Positions 1 through 13,536 of a stretch of 64,000 bases of DNA are shown here, piece by piece. Numbering within the stretch: position 1 is the first letter of the stretch; every line of letters starts with the position of its first letter. Position numbers and translations under genes: made by a program. The DNA comes from Heracleum sosnowskyi (Eukaryota > Streptophyta > Magnoliopsida > Apiales > Apiaceae). The stretch covers positions 78,231,564 through 78,295,563 of the forward strand of contig CM061245.1 of assembly GCA_030848705.1 (NCBI GenBank). Direction: 5' to 3'. Below the pieces are notes generated by a model that did no database searches, was not told where the DNA came from, and saw only the letters and a program-made list of their open reading frames with translations.

Positions 1-161
1 TCTTGCACAAAGACAGGTTGCATACATGATATCTGGTCTACTTGCAGTTAGATATAAAAGAGAGCCAATCATTCCCCTGTAGTGAGTTACATCTACCTCA
101 GTACCTTGATCAGGATCAAGTTTGGTAGTTGTAGCTATGGGAGTACTTGCAGTTACACTAT
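1..161 (-). pseudogene. E4 pol fragment: RT/RNase H connection
   Basis: On the minus strand these bases encode the stretch between RT and RNase H, with the motifs YRGMIGSLLYLTASRPDI and TCLCAR, closely matching pol of E3 and E5. The fragment runs off the left edge. It is cut at base 161 by the solo LTR, and the same gene resumes at 4987. The 5-bp duplication ACTAT at 157-161 and 4987-4991 marks the interruption. Confidence 0.9.
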
Positions 162-3100
162 TGTAACACCCCCAGATCCGGGGTCAGGAATCTGGGTTGT
201 CACGCTCCATCAATGATACAATACCTGCATTACTTACAACATTCTTATAATACAACTCCAAAGACCCCAATCACTTACGCACACACACACAAGTTATAGC
301 CTTGGAAATGAGCAACAATAATCAACATTTGTTATTACAATCCAAATGAACTGTCCCGGATCTCATCTATCATTTACAACATCTACCTGAAGTTACAATA
401 ATAGACCTCACAATTCTATACAAGGTTTAGTAATACAAACCCACTCAAAATAATTCTCACTAATTCAAGCTGCAACTATTCTGCTCACACTGACAGTATC
501 CATCCTGCATCAACTAACTCCAGGGTGGTCTCTCCATTCCCTTGCTCTTGTAACACGAGGTGGATTCGGCAATGTTTTCCTCATGCTGAAATATTTAATA
601 AAGCAAGAATGAGCTAATAGTGCTCAGCAAGAAATCTATCCCAGTTTAAATCTTTAAACCTTTCTGGAAGATAATCCATATGGGATCAAAGTTTTTAACA
701 CTACTAGGGTCTAACCCCAAAATAGTATACCGTTTAAAATACCTTATGACTTATAATCATACTCATATACTCTTCGTAATCATTTGGAAATCCTTGGTAT
801 CAGTATGATAAACCAATACTCAAAACATATCTTTTTAAAATAGATATCAAATATTGGAATCAGGGCTTAAAGCCTATTCATTGATTCAAAACACTATATA
901 GTTCGAAAATATCTTTGTAACCACATGTTAGGCCTTTAACGGATAAGAGACTAGTATAAGATAAAAGATGAAGTTACGAGGAAAATTAATATAATGTTTC
1001 CGTAACCCAAAATCCACTTATGCATATATAATCTGAGTAAGATTTTATCAGAGTCATAACTCATAAAATAAAAGATGAAGTTGCAAGGATTTATTGTGAC
1101 TTCATTTTGTTAAACACTTTTCGACCCTCTGCCAACATGATCGGTAAACCTGTACTAAGGGGGCTACCCTTTAGTCCCTTTCAATACATGTTGCAGAATT
1201 ATCCAAGTTGGATGATGAACTAATACTGGAGTAATCTCCGCGCCAGTTGTCCAACCTTACTATGATCAGTAGCAGGTTGTACAACTAAAAAGGGTTTTCT
1301 ACATGTAGATGGAAGAACACGACAACCTGACATTGTCTACCGCCTTTCTGGATCTCCCCGGCCCATTTGGGGCAATAAAATGATGGCTCGGCACGACTCG
1401 ACCTCTTACACTTGCTCCTAGTTCGGATGAAATCCATGACTCTGAAACGTAAAGATCGTCCTCCTTTCCCCAAGTGTAATACTTGTTGATACGACTCCAC
1501 TCAGTAGTTATATCTAGGTTGAAAAGGAAGATTCTCCAATATTTCCCAAGCGATGCTTGTTAATGGATATCGACTTGTTCCATCAATTTACTCCTCAATC
1601 GTTGAGGTAGTAACACAACATTTGACTTGCAGCAATTAAATTGCTCCGAGAAAATATCTGTCCCTTGACAGTTTTGAGTTGAGAGTTTAAAAAGAGTAGC
1701 AGTCACTTAAATCAGGTTTCCCATTTTTTTGATAGTTGAGCGAGCATTTAAATCCTCTTAAAAGACAGATTTAAATGGAAAAACAGTGCTTTGGGAACCT
1801 CTTTTTGATTAAAGATAATTAATAATACAGCTTAGAGTATCCTTCGTAATTATTGAAGGTCGAGGATAAACTTTAAATAACATTTCTCATTTTTAAAACA
1901 TTCTAAAAGTATTCAATCAATAATCGAATAATATTTATTAAATAAGTAAACCTTAAACGAATATTCGAAAATAATATTCATTAAGTATATAATGATTAAA
2001 TGAATATTCAAAAATAATATTCACTAAATAAATAAGGATTAAATGAATATTCAAAATAATATTCATTAAATAAATAAACCTCAAATGGATATTCAAAAAA
2101 AATATTCATTAAATAAATAAGCCTCAAATGAATATTCAAGAATAATATTCATTAAATAAATAAACCTCAAATGAATATTAAAAAATAATATTCATTAAAT
2201 AAATAAACCTCAAATGAATATTCAAAAATAATATTCATTAAATAAATAAACCTCGAATGAATATTCAAAATAATATTCATTAAATAGATAATTATCGAAT
2301 AACAGTTACCCGATATCTTTATCGGGAAAAAAAATAATATTTCATAATCAAATCATAAAGCAAGTATCACAATATACTTTCGAAAATAGTTATGCCTTGC
2401 ATTATCATATATAACAGAAATAGTATTCAAATAGTATTTCTCGACTGAGATAATACTCAAATAACATTCCTTGAAAGATATAGTATTCTGCCGATGGAAT
2501 CCCTCCGGGTTTCCACGGCTATCTACATATTTCAAAATACTGACTCCCGATCTAGAGTCGAAAACAATGAATATGCTCTTATATTTAGAGCTACCAGGTA
2601 AACCGGTTCATAACTACTTAACTCAAAAGATCTTATATAATCCAAAGGTCAAATCCATTTCAACAAGAAATAAGATATATCACAAAACTGTCCAATGTTA
2701 TACATGGCAAAAGCAGTATTATATAGTCAATACTTCAAAGTATAGATTTGGAAACTTGCATCTATTATATGCATACATCAGAATATGGTACTTTAAAATA
2801 CAGCATGGAATGAGAAAACTTGCCTGGAAATCCCGAAGTAGCAATAAGTCTCAGGTTGGTCCAGTAATCTAGAATCAACACAAGGTTCAAGATTAATAAC
2901 TTAAACGCTTTCACCACACTAAGTATATACTAACTCAAGTACAAGTCCATTTTCAAGTTAACTCCTTAAGATCCTCTACTCGAGCATGCTCGCTCACGCA
3001 TTTTTATAAAATTGAGATTTAATCCTTTTAGCACGAAATCTTTTCGAGGGTCTTCCTAAACGTACCTAGCATGTTAACACAAAGTTTCACATTCCAATAA

Positions 3101-4986
3101 GTCGTTTAAGGGGTTTGATCACTATCTCAAAGTTCATGCATTGAACCACTTAGTTATGCGAAACCGCTTTCACTGAAACGGACATTTCTCTTAAACCGTA
3201 AATCGTAACGACACGATTCTTTCGCTAAAACAATCTAGGAAACAAGGCCTACATGTTCATGATCAGAAACTTCATGTTCATGCCCTTTAATGTAACCGTG
3301 ATTTCTGCCTAAACTATCTAAGGAAATTTCGGCATGGTAATGGCGCTTATACGCGATTCCCGTGTTTTTAAACACTTCAAACAACCACCAATCAACAATC
3401 AACCAACCAAACCAACAACCATTATACTTCATCAACACATCCAAAACAGCCCCTAAAGATTATCATACACTAAATCAAGCTTCACAAAATCACTCATCCT
3501 CAAATCGAACATAAGATTCACGGATCTTAACGATAACACGAATAACGACTCTAATCATTATTTCAACCATAAAACTCATAAAAACAAAAAGGGGCAGAGA
3601 TTTTTTATACCTTACTTAGAGCTTGAGAGACATTAACAATCACTTATAACCTCTAAACAAGCCTTGGGTGATCCTTGGAAAGCCTAGAGTTTAAGATCAA
3701 AGAAATTAGTTCTTGAAATCACTATTCATCCACATCTTGTAAAATCCATAACAAATCGAAAAATAAGAGTTTGGTGCTAAGATTTTTACCCGACCTTTTA
3801 CTCTTCATAAGATTTCTTTTGAGTTATAGATCGTCAAATTTAAAGCTTCCTAGCCAGGGTTTTGAGCCCCATCTTTCCGCTTAACAGAAACTGGACATAT
3901 TGGGTTCTCCAACTTGGGGAAGAGATTTGGCTAGACTACACTCCTTTGTTGACTATGAAATTTTGAATGAATGTTACCCATGGAGTGGAGAAGCTATGGT
4001 TAAAATTTGGTGATTTAAGGATGGATAGAAGTGGAGATATGAATTTTTCTTTGAGCTTGGTTTCTGCTGGGCAGAATTTGTTTGTTTTGTTTGGTTGTTG
4101 TGAAATGAATAAATACATGTATATATGTATTAATTTTTTTGGATGTATCTTCTACCTTTTGTGTTTTCAACACTTCATTGGTCCAAGTGTTGGCTTTACA
4201 TAACACTTCCCACTTTTTGGTTAAATGCAAAAGGGTCATCCTTGTTATAGTTGACTTTCAAGCATGATACTTTGGTTTTTTCTTCTTCCACCAATTGGAT
4301 CGTCTTTGTGTCCTTTTAATAAAATCAATACGTTACAGCTTATATGTTGCATTTTATTACTCCACTGTGGCACAATCCCTTATCTGTTCCCTCTTTATTC
4401 ATTGTTCTTAGAAAATGTTCTCGCGTTTCTTCGAATATTCTCAATCTCTTTTTTATAGAGTTCCTTAACTCTTGGTTAGCTTCCTTTTTGTTTAAATCCT
4501 TGAGTCCACTTGATATAATTCTCTTGATGATCATGTAGGATATTTAATCTTGTCATAATTTCAATCCTTAATCCATGATTCGTTTGCTTAATCGCTTAAT
4601 CTCGTTGAACGCTCGCAAGGATTTCTTAAGTGTTCTATCGAAGTAGTTTACCGTAAACGTTCTTGATATCACTAATTCTTTTATTAAATCCATATCCATG
4701 GAATTGATAATTTAAATCCTCCAATATTTTCAAATAATGATTAATCTGTCCGTTATTGGTGAAATTTCAGAAAAAACAGAAAATGCTATTTTTCTGATTC
4801 TGACAGCTTTTGCATTCCTTTATTTTCAAAGTAGATCACTAATACGACTTCGAAAGTTCATTATCCCGACTCGTATATAGGGTGGTCTGAAAATATTTTT
4901 CGGTTCAGAAATTTACTATTCATCAGGATTTTACTATTCATCAAATAAAAAAAAATTAACTAAGTCCAAAATTTGGGGTTATTACA
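162..4986. mobile_element. 4.8-kb solo LTR, probably Ty3/gypsy
   Basis: The block begins TGTAACACCCCC and ends GGGGTTATTACA, so it has TG...CA ends with a short terminal inverted repeat. It is flanked by the direct repeat ACTAT at 157-161 and 4987-4991, and it interrupts the pol reading frame of E4. No internal second copy of the terminus, no primer site and no retroviral protein motif were seen, so a solo LTR left by LTR-LTR recombination fits best. TGTAACACCC-type ends and multi-kilobase LTRs are typical of plant gypsy chromoviruses (Tekay/Del type), which is why gypsy is suggested. Orientation cannot be decided because both ends are similar. Short ORFs inside (such as 2471-2872 and 3967-4203) show no recognisable domain. 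The AT-rich part holds a 43-bp tandem repeat. Confidence 0.75.
1951..2293. repeat. 43-bp tandem repeat of hairpin units inside the solo LTR
   Basis: Eight units start at 1951, 1994, 2037, 2079, 2122, 2165, 2208 and 2251, with a 43-bp period (one 42). The typical unit contains AATGAATATT, a short A-rich loop and AATATTCATT, a perfect 10-bp inverted repeat, so the array could fold as a row of hairpins. It is extremely AT-rich. Confidence 0.9.
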
Positions 4987-7563
4987 ACTATCTTGCATGT
5001 TAAACCTTTTCAATAAATTCCTGGTATACTTTGACTGATTGATAAAGATGTCATCATCAGTCTGTTTAACTTGGAGACCAAGAAAGTAACTCATTTCTCC
5101 CATCATGTTCATTTAATATCTAGACTGCATAAGCTTTGAAAACTTATCACATAGCTTATTGTTTGTTGACCCAAAAATGATATCATCAACAAAAATCTGA
5201 ACTAATAGCGAATCCTTGCCATGATTCAAATAAAACAGAGTCTTATCAATAGTACCTCTTTCGAATCCACTTTCCAATAAGAATTGAGCTAGGGTTTCAT
5301 ACCATGCTCTTGGAGTTTGCTTTAGTCCATAAAGTGCTTTATCTAATCTGTAGACATGATTTGGATATTTTGGACTAATGAAACCAGGAGGTTGTTCAAC
5401 ATAAATTTCTTCCTCCAGTTCACCATTTAAGAAAGCACTTTTCACATCCATCTGGAAAACCTTAAATTTCTTATGGGCTGCATATGCCAGAAAGATCCTA
5501 ATGGCTTTTAGCCTTGCAATAGGAACAAAGTTTCATCATAATCAATCTCTTCTTGTTGAGAATACCCCTTTGCAACTAGCCTTGCTTTGTTCCTGATAAT
5601 TACTCCATCTGAATCTGTCTTGTTTTTGAATACCCACTTTGTACCAACAATTGACGTGTTCTTTGGTCTTGGCACCAGTTTCTAGACTTCATTTCTTTCA
5701 TATCCATTCAACTCTTCTTGCATTGCAGTAACCCAATCAGCATCCTTAAGTGCATCTTCAACTTTCTTAGGTTTCTCCTTGGATTGAAAGTTATGATAGA
5801 GATATTCATTTTGAGTTGCACTTCTTATCTTAACACCTGCATCGGGATCCCCAATTATCAAATCAGGAGTATGCCTTTTGGTCCATTTCCTTGCCGGTGG
5901 TAAATCATTCCTTGAAGTGGATGTTCCCCCTGTATTGGTGTTGTCATCAAAAGAGGTTGAATCAGTAGAAGCTCCCCTTGAATTGTTGTTGTCTCCTCCT
6001 GATGGATTATCAGGATTATCACTTGTATCAGTATCTAATGAATCCCGTCCTGATGTTTGAGTAGTCTCAGAATTAGTAATAGTTTGCTGTTTCTCCCCCT
6101 CAACATTTGCATTGTCAGTAGCATCATCAGTAGCACCATCAGTATTTGGTGCTTCATCAGGATTTGGTGACCCATCAGTATCTGATGGAGTGTCAGTCTC
6201 TGATTCTTGTTCTTCAGGTTCCTTGGTAGCTTCATTTGCAAAGATCAAACTATCATGTGAGTCTTCAGCAATTCCAGTTATCTTCTTATCATCAAAAGAT
6301 ACATGTATTGACTCCATGATAGTCCTTGTTCTCAAGTTGAAAACTCTAAAAGCTCTAGAGGCTGGATAGCCATTAAAAATTCCCTCATCAGCCTTAGTTT
6401 CAAATTTCCCTAGCTGTTCAGGATGAGTTCTGAGAACAAAATATTTACAGCCAAACACATGTAGATGCTTCAGACTAGGTTTCTTCTCCTTGAGCATTTG
6501 ATATGGAGTTAACCCATGTCTGTTTATGAGCGTGAGGTTTTGAGTATAGCATACAGTATTGACTGCTTCTGCCCCAGAAATATGTAGGTAATTTTGCTTC
6601 TTCTAACATAGTTCTGCCAACTTCAATAAGAGTTCTATTCTTTCTTTCAACTACTCCATTTTGCTAGGGTGTGCAAGGAGCAGAGAATTGTTGAATGATT
6701 CCTTTGTATTTGCAGAACTCTTCCATTACTGAATTCTTGAATTCAGTACCATTATCACTTCTCAGAATCTTGACTTTATACTTTGTGCTTGTCTCAATCA
6801 TTCTTACATGGTCCAACAATATTTCTGGAGTCTCATCTTTTCTGTGTAGAAAATACACCCAGGTGAATCTAGAAAATTCATCAACAATTACAAGAGTGTA
6901 CGTTTTCTTACTGATGGACATTATATTGACTGGTCCAAATAGGTCAAGATGTAACATGTGATATGGTTCTTCAATAGAGGATTCAGATTTACTCTTGAAT
7001 GATGACCTTCTCTGTTTAGCCTTTTGACAAGCATCAGAGAGACCATCAAGAGTATACAAAACTTTAGGCAATCCTCTAACCAAATCTTTCTTAACCAACT
7101 CATTGATATTGCTGAAGTTGAGATGAGAAAGCTTCTTGTGCCAATTCCAACTTTCATCTACTGATGCTTTACTGATGAGACAAGTAGAGGAGCCATCAGT
7201 ATTTGATTGAATGTTGGCTTCATATATGTTACCATGCCTGTAGCCAGTAAGTGCAATGTTTCCTGATGATTTGCTGTCTACTTCACAATGAGTGGAATAG
7301 AAGTTGACATGATAACCTCTGTTTGTGATTTGACTAATATTCAACAAGTTGTGTTTTAGTCCTTTCACAAGAGCTAATTTTTCAATGATGACATTGCCAA
7401 TGATTATATTGCCATATCCCAAGGTTTGTCCAATGGTGCCATCTCTATAGGACACTGTTGGGCCAGCCTTCTCCTCATATTCTGACAGCAGGGATTTGTT
7501 TCCAGTCATGTGTATAGAACATGCACTATCCATGACTAACACATTTTTCTTTTTACCCTGCAA
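4987..7563 (-). pseudogene. E4 pol (protease, integrase, RT), broken
   Basis: This is the upstream part of the E4 polyprotein, from the protease (MDSACS-like, at about 7530) through integrase to RT. The frame opens at 7563 with TTG directly after TGA (7564-7566). The protease motif reads DSAC instead of DSGC. Integrase motifs HLDLFGPVN and RSDNGTEF are readable. A TAG at 6664-6666 replaces the CAG codon of E3. A frameshift follows near 6570 (an extra C in a C run), then a TAG at 5682-5684 replaces Trp, a 1-nt loss sits near 5535, and a further stop lies at 5113. The RT motif is intact but reads FVDDIIFGS where relatives have YVDDIIFGS. The gene continues at 161-1 beyond the solo LTR. Confidence 0.92.
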
Positions 7564-7578
7564 TCAGACAAAAACACA

Positions 7579-9245
7579 CTAGTCAGAATATTTAAGAACC
7601 CACACTTGTTGGGTTCTTTTTCCATGCATTTTATTAAATTTAACAGCATAAGACTTTTTGACTTTAGCAGTCCTGTCAGGATTGTGTCCATCAGGATTTG
7701 CTTTGTCAGTATCAGAATTGTGAAATGCATGCTTTACTTTTGACATTCTTAAGTTTACCAAAATTTGCACTTTTATTGAACTTAGGTAAAAGATCATAAA
7801 AGTTATAGTACAAATTATGGTATTCTTCACAAGTATAAATAGAATGCCATTTACTGCCACAATGAAAACAAGAAGTCTGTGGTTTATAAAATACTGATCT
7901 ATTCCTAACATCAGACCTAGGAATTTCAGCGATCTTCTTTTTATTCTTCCTTCAATCAATAGCAAGATGATTAGAGTTACCACAGGTAAAGTAGCATTTT
8001 CTTAGTGCATTTGGGATAAACTTATAATTATTCTCTTTATTAATCCCAACTTTACCATTCCTGTTTCTTTTGATAGTAGGTGTCCTTTGTCTATTTGTCA
8101 CATCACAAATTTTATCCTTAAGTTATTTCTGAGACAATAGACCTACATTTTTATTTCCATTTTTCCTGACAGGTTTAGATTTAGAAGTGACAGGTTAAGC
8201 AGAATTAGATCCCTTTTCAAAAGTTGAATTGGGATCTTTACCAAATACAAAATCAATAGGTTTAATCTTAGATTTGGTTTTGTCTATAACATGTCTATAG
8301 GTCTTTGGATTAGCTGTCTCATCAATAACAACTTTCTTTTTCAATTTATTATCTTCTTCTGACTTGTACCCTGGACATTCTTTCCAATTCTTAGAAGTAA
8401 TAATTTCATGAAATTTCCTTCCTAAATCTGTCCAGGTTCTGATTTTCTCATTAGCATATTCAAGTTCTTTTTCAAGAGCAGCACATTTAAATTGCATTTC
8501 AAGTTTCATGTGCTTAGCATTATCACACTCTTTTTGTACCTTTTGCATGAAAGAAAATTCAGCTTCTAGATGTTCATTTCTTTTCCTAAGCTCAAACATC
8601 TCAGATAAGATCCTAGTATTTTCAGTAGTTTGACTTCTAAAGCTAATATGCAGTGACTTTAGAAATGATCTTAACTCAGAGACATTATTTGTGTCAAAAT
8701 AAAAAACAGTACTAGATACCTTTTCATCAGGAACAACAGTCTCATCAGGGCATAGTTGACCACCTCAGTGTCAGATTCTGAGGAAGAGTCCATCCAATCC
8801 TTGCTTGATGTGATGAGTGCTTTAGCCTTCTTGCACTCAGTTGCAAAGTGCCCCATTCCATTACACTTGTAGAACCTAATCTTTGACTTGTCAAATTTGC
8901 TACTCTTGCTGTCCTTCTTGTTGTATCTGTCTTTGTCATGAATGAAGTTCTTTTTCTGAAAGTTGCCTTGTCTTCTAGCCTTTCTGAACTTCATCTTCTT
9001 GAAACCCTTGACTATCATAGAAACCATCTCCTGCATGTCAGAGTCAGTAGAATCATCATCAGTATTAACATCAGGATTGCCATCAGTATCTGATGATGAG
9101 TCATCAGGATCTGACTTCACCACTCTTGTCCTTCTTCTAGAGACCTCCACATATTTTCCTTTTGATTTTGCCTCAATATTCAAGGCTACAAACTTTGCCT
9201 TGCTACTTCTTTTGTTTTTCTTTGTTGATCCTCAAGATCATAGGT
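7579..9245 (-). pseudogene. E4 gag, C-terminal two thirds, broken
   Basis: This continues the gag that starts at 46745, on the far side of E2. It contains the acidic Asp/Ser linker (SDPDDSSSDTDGNPD) and the first CCHC knuckle, where the first cysteine is replaced by Phe (FYKCNGMGHFATEC). A coiled-coil stretch follows, then degenerate second and third knuckles and the C-terminal motif QQVWVLK. A frameshift near 9215, another near 8750, and stops at 8195 and around 8000 break the frame. The gag stop TAG is at 7579-7581, 15 nt before pol opens. Compared with gag of E3 the order of domains is unchanged. Confidence 0.9.
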
Positions 9246-9737
9246 TGTTAGGCCGAATACACAATATATAATCAATATAAGTATGATAATAACAATTGAG
9301 AACACTGTTTATGAATCAACAACTGAATTATATAAATAACTCTTCTCTCAGTGATGTTAAAGAATCACAGAGAGCTGCTAGGTTACAAGAATAATGTATT
9401 CAGTATTCGCATCCCTTTTAGGGTTAACCTATCTGTGTTTATATAATACACAGTTACATAATCAATCTCTAATTGATATCCTATAAATCAGCTATACAAT
9501 TTATATCAATCTAGGATTGCTTCTGTCTTCTGTTCCATTTATTTAGCCATCTCAATATATTCTGCTTCTTTCCATCTTCAGAATATATTGCTTCTAGAAT
9601 CTTCAATTAAGCACCGACAGCTAAACCAAACATTCACCCCGTCAGACTTTAATAAACTCTGACTGGCTTCCGGTAAACTCTGATGAGTACCTGTTGCTTA
9701 AACACTGATAAACAATCATCAGCAATTATATCTAACA
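9246..9737 (-). repeat. E2 3' LTR (492 bp)
   Basis: Bounded by TG...CA (TGTTAGGCC...CTAACA). On the element strand the TATA box TATATAAA lies at 9438-9445, and the stem-loop (CTCTCTGTGAT/ATCACTGAGAG on the element strand, one mispair) at 9345-9374. The polypurine tract, reading GTTGGGGGAGAT on the minus strand, directly adjoins at 9738-9750. Repeated CAGAGTTTA/TAAACTCTGA words lie in the U3 part (9640-9690). Confidence 0.95.
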
Positions 9738-9882
9738 ATCTCCCCCAACTTGTGCATAATAAAAATGTACAAGTTATCAGATAATTGATGATGTCAAAAC
9801 ATATAACAAATGCAGTGTTTAAAATATAACAGAGTTTAACTTTAACTTAGAACAGAAAACTTTAAAAACTTACAGTCAGACT

Positions 9883-12800
9883 TTACTTAATCTCTTCAAT
9901 ATCAGGCACTGTCCTGATATAGTCAATGAGTAGCCTCCTTTCAGCTTTTTCTAGCTCTTCCACCATGACTTCTTTCAATTCCTTAAGCTCTGGATCACTT
10001 TCTCCAGTCTGGTAGATAGCAGCTCTCAGAGAATAAATGCTGTTCTTCCTCATTTCATTCCCTAGCCGAATAAAGTAAGATTTATCTGACTCTAGATTGA
10101 ATTCTAAAACCTTTATACCCAGTGCTGTCTTGAACTTGGCACTGTTTCTCTTCATTTCAACAATCTTTCCATAAGCATCTCTGTACTTAGGAATATATGC
10201 ACTTGAAACACCTCCTCCAAGCATAGCTTTTGTTTTCAGCATCCTATCTCTTAGAACTAGAGCAGCATTATGAGAACTTCTATTTTTGATTTTGAGAAGA
10301 TATAGAACGTACTCAAGCTCTTCCCATAGTTTCAATTGAACATCAGCTTCTCCTACTCTGTATACTCTTCCATCAGACATAAAGTATAACAGAACCTCTT
10401 TCTTTAATCCTCTATGATAAACCATCTGAACAGACTCTAGTTTATCAAGGCTCTCTTGAGATACCCCAACACCAGGTTCTGCCAGTGATGAATGGTCAAA
10501 AGAACTGTTATTGATTCTCTTTTCTCTGTGTGAACCCAAACCAAATTTATCATAAGATTGCTTTCCATGTACTGTTCTGGTTTGAGAAAAGTCCACAGCT
10601 TCTAGCTTCAGAGTTTCAGAAAGTACAGGTCTTAAGAAACCTTGGAGTTGTGGAGCTAGCTGAGTTTGTACAACTTGAGCATTGTCAGAGGTTGTCACAA
10701 TTTTAGTAGAAATATCAACTTGAGCAACGTCAGAGGTTGATTGATTTAGCCTTGATTCAACTTGAGCAACGTCAGAGGTTGAATAATTCTTCTTTGATAA
10801 CTGTCCTTCTTCTACCAGTATACCTTTTCCTTTATCAGTATTTGCAATCACAGGCCTCCTTGTGTATTGTAAACTCTGTTGAGAGTTCACATTTTCTTTA
10901 ATAGAAATTCCCAGTTCCTTTCTCCTAGGAGCCTTGGCCTTTTTCTTGTAAGTACCAGCTTCAACCTTCTTCTGGTGTTCTTCAGCAAGAAGTTTCATCT
11001 TAGCATCCATATCTTCTACTGTGGCTTCACCACCATGTTCTTCCATAAACAGTTTAGCAGCAATCTCTTCATCAGTAATTGGATTTGATGAAATCACTAG
11101 ACTCTTAAGTCTTGAAGAAGATTGACCACCAGAGTTTAACCTCTCAGAGTTTGTCTGTCTAGCAGAGTTTGACCTAAGTCTCCCTTGCTCTTGAAAAGAC
11201 TTTGACCTTTTCTCTGCTCATCTGCTTCCACCATCATTAGAATCATCCCTCAGTCTCAAGGTTGGAGTCCTTTTGCATTTGTCTTTAGGTACTTTCTCCC
11301 CCTTTTTGACATCATCAGGAATAAAAACTGATGTCAGCAACTCTAGTGATGTAGCAATAGAAGTAAGTTGAGAAGACATAGCAGTCTGATTCTCTTCCAC
11401 CTTGCTTAGCCTCTGCTTGATTTCTTCTTGATCCTTGATCAGAGATGAAAATTGAGCTCTATCTTTCTTCAGTGCTAATTCCTTAAGAGCAATATCATTA
11501 CTCAATCCAATAACAACTTTGTGAGTCTCATCAAAGCGATTGTGCAATGATTTGACTTGAACAACTGTAGCCTTGAAATGTGTCAACAACTCAGGATTTG
11601 AAATCTCCTGTGCAGATTGAGCAACAAAATCAGCAGTCCTTTGCTTGGAGAAGATACAATCAGCTCCTGACCAGTTTGCATAATGCATTTCCCTGTAATG
11701 AGCTTCAGTTGCATGTTGATTTTCCTTGATAGACTCTGCAGTAGGATCCCTTAGAAAAGGTATTGACTCATTATCATCAGAGTTTGAAAGTGCAGCATTG
11801 ATCCCAGAGTTTGCATGATCAGAATTTTCAGATGTGTGATCAGCATTATCAACATCAACTCTAGCTTCATTAACATTTTCTGCTATCTGTTCTTCAATTT
11901 CTTCAGCAACATTGTCTGTAGTAGCCTCAGCGTTTATTTGTGCAGCTTCATGAATCTCAGAGTTTGCATTTACAAGAACCTCTGCTGCTACAGGAACAGA
12001 CTCTACAACAACTTCTTCTTCTTGAACTACCTTTTCAACAGCATCTTCTTGCATATTCTCTGTTGTAGCATCATCCAATTTCTCTACAGCAGCTTCAACT
12101 ACCTGATCAACCTCCTCACCCATTTCAGGAATTTGATTAGTAACAGAGAGATTCTCTGTGTGAGTAGCAAGGGACTCTTCAATAATCAGGGTGGGTTGAT
12201 CAGCTTCCACATCCTCAGTATCACAAACACTGATACTAGGATGTGCTTCAAGAATTTTATCCATATCAAAATCAGCGGATAAAGCATCTTGCTCAAACAT
12301 ATCAGCCTCTGTATCAGCATTTTCCATGTCAGGCACAGTGGCTGCTTCAACATCTTCAGTAGCCTCCTGAATAATAACCTCAGGAGCTTCACCCTGGACA
12401 GCTTCAGTGTCTGGTGTAGATTCATCCAAATTATCAAAAAGATAATTAGCTACTAATCTTCTTTTCCTCTGATGAAGAGTCTCATTATCAACATCATCCT
12501 CATCATCAGATTTTGGTCTATTTGCTCTTCTCTTCTTAGAATGACCAACACCCATTGGCACAGAAGACTTGGACACTCCTACTTCAGTAGCTGGTCTAAC
12601 AGACTTTACAGGTTTGGAACCAACATGCTTAGTCCTACCACTGGATTTAGGTTTGACAGATGTAGATGGAGGAAGTTCTGTTTGTAAAGGTTCTGGTTGG
12701 GGTTCTGATTGAGAAGGAGTTTGTGTTTGTGGATGGATTTGATCATTTACAAACTGTTGCACAGATACAGGAAGTAACAAATCTCCAACAACCCCTTTCT

Positions 12801-13536
12801 TAACATCCTTGTTGATAAGATCAGAGATTATCCTCTTGTGTAATTTAAAACAAGAAATAACATCTTCATCAACTATTTCTACCCCTTGAACACAGGCAGA
12901 GAATAAAATCTGACAAAATCTAGAAAAGTAAACTACCCCTCGATTCTCTGTCATTTTCTCCCCTAAATTAGTTAAGACAAGTCTTGCAAAATCAAAATGA
13001 TTATCATATAAAAGAGAATACCCGATTTGCAGACTGTCCGTGGGAATAGCATCCCAGTTGGTGCATTTCTTTCCGAACGTTCTTGTTATGCAGTCAAAGA
13101 AGAAACTCCACTCCTTCCTCAAGAACGGTCGCTTCAACTGTCCTATCTTTGTCAAGGGCCCAGAATACCCAATATCTCGCATCATCCTTAGCAAATCAGT
13201 GTCACCCATTCCAATTGTATATGAAGAAAACTCAGGAAACCCCATTACAGTTCGAATTGTACCAGAAGTAATTACATACTCTCCTTCTTGAAATTCAAAG
13301 ATTATAGATGGGTTGCCAGAATCACCACCATCATCATAAGTACTCGTCTCCCAGAAAGCCTTGATTTGCGAACCAGAAATTGTTGTTGGTTCTACTAGAG
13401 CACGCCCAATCGCTGACTGAGCAAGAAATTTCTGAATCATGTGAAACGCCTCTGGTGCGTTGGCAGTGTTTAGTGGTGCTGCATAATTGTTAGGAACGAA
13501 CTCTAACCCAGAAGAAACAAACGCTGTAGTCGCCAT
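9883..13536 (-). pseudogene. E2 third ('env-like') ORF with one in-frame stop
   Basis: This large ORF lies downstream of pol and is the counterpart of the intact ORF of E1. I chose the ATG at 13536 because it starts the same MATTAF N terminus as in E1; an in-frame ATG 31 codons upstream (13629) is possible. The N-terminal block of about 250 residues includes the motif KEWSFFFDCITRTFGKK. It is followed by a long acidic, low-complexity region, a heptad-like segment ending in DDVKKGE, and a C-terminal block (GLKKEVLLYFMSDGRVYRV) ending at 9883. TGA at 11218-11220 replaces a glycine codon; the same frame continues open on both sides. No signal peptide or membrane segment is evident. Function is unknown. 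Confidence 0.88.

Noticed and set aside
2353..2872. ORFs of 60 and 133 codons inside the solo LTR
   Set aside because: Overlapping on opposite strands in low-complexity AT-rich DNA, with no domain or promoter context.
11815..12282. 155-codon ORF antisense to the E2 third ORF
   Set aside because: A Cys/Phe/Asn-rich shadow of the acidic Glu/Ala repeat coding on the other strand.
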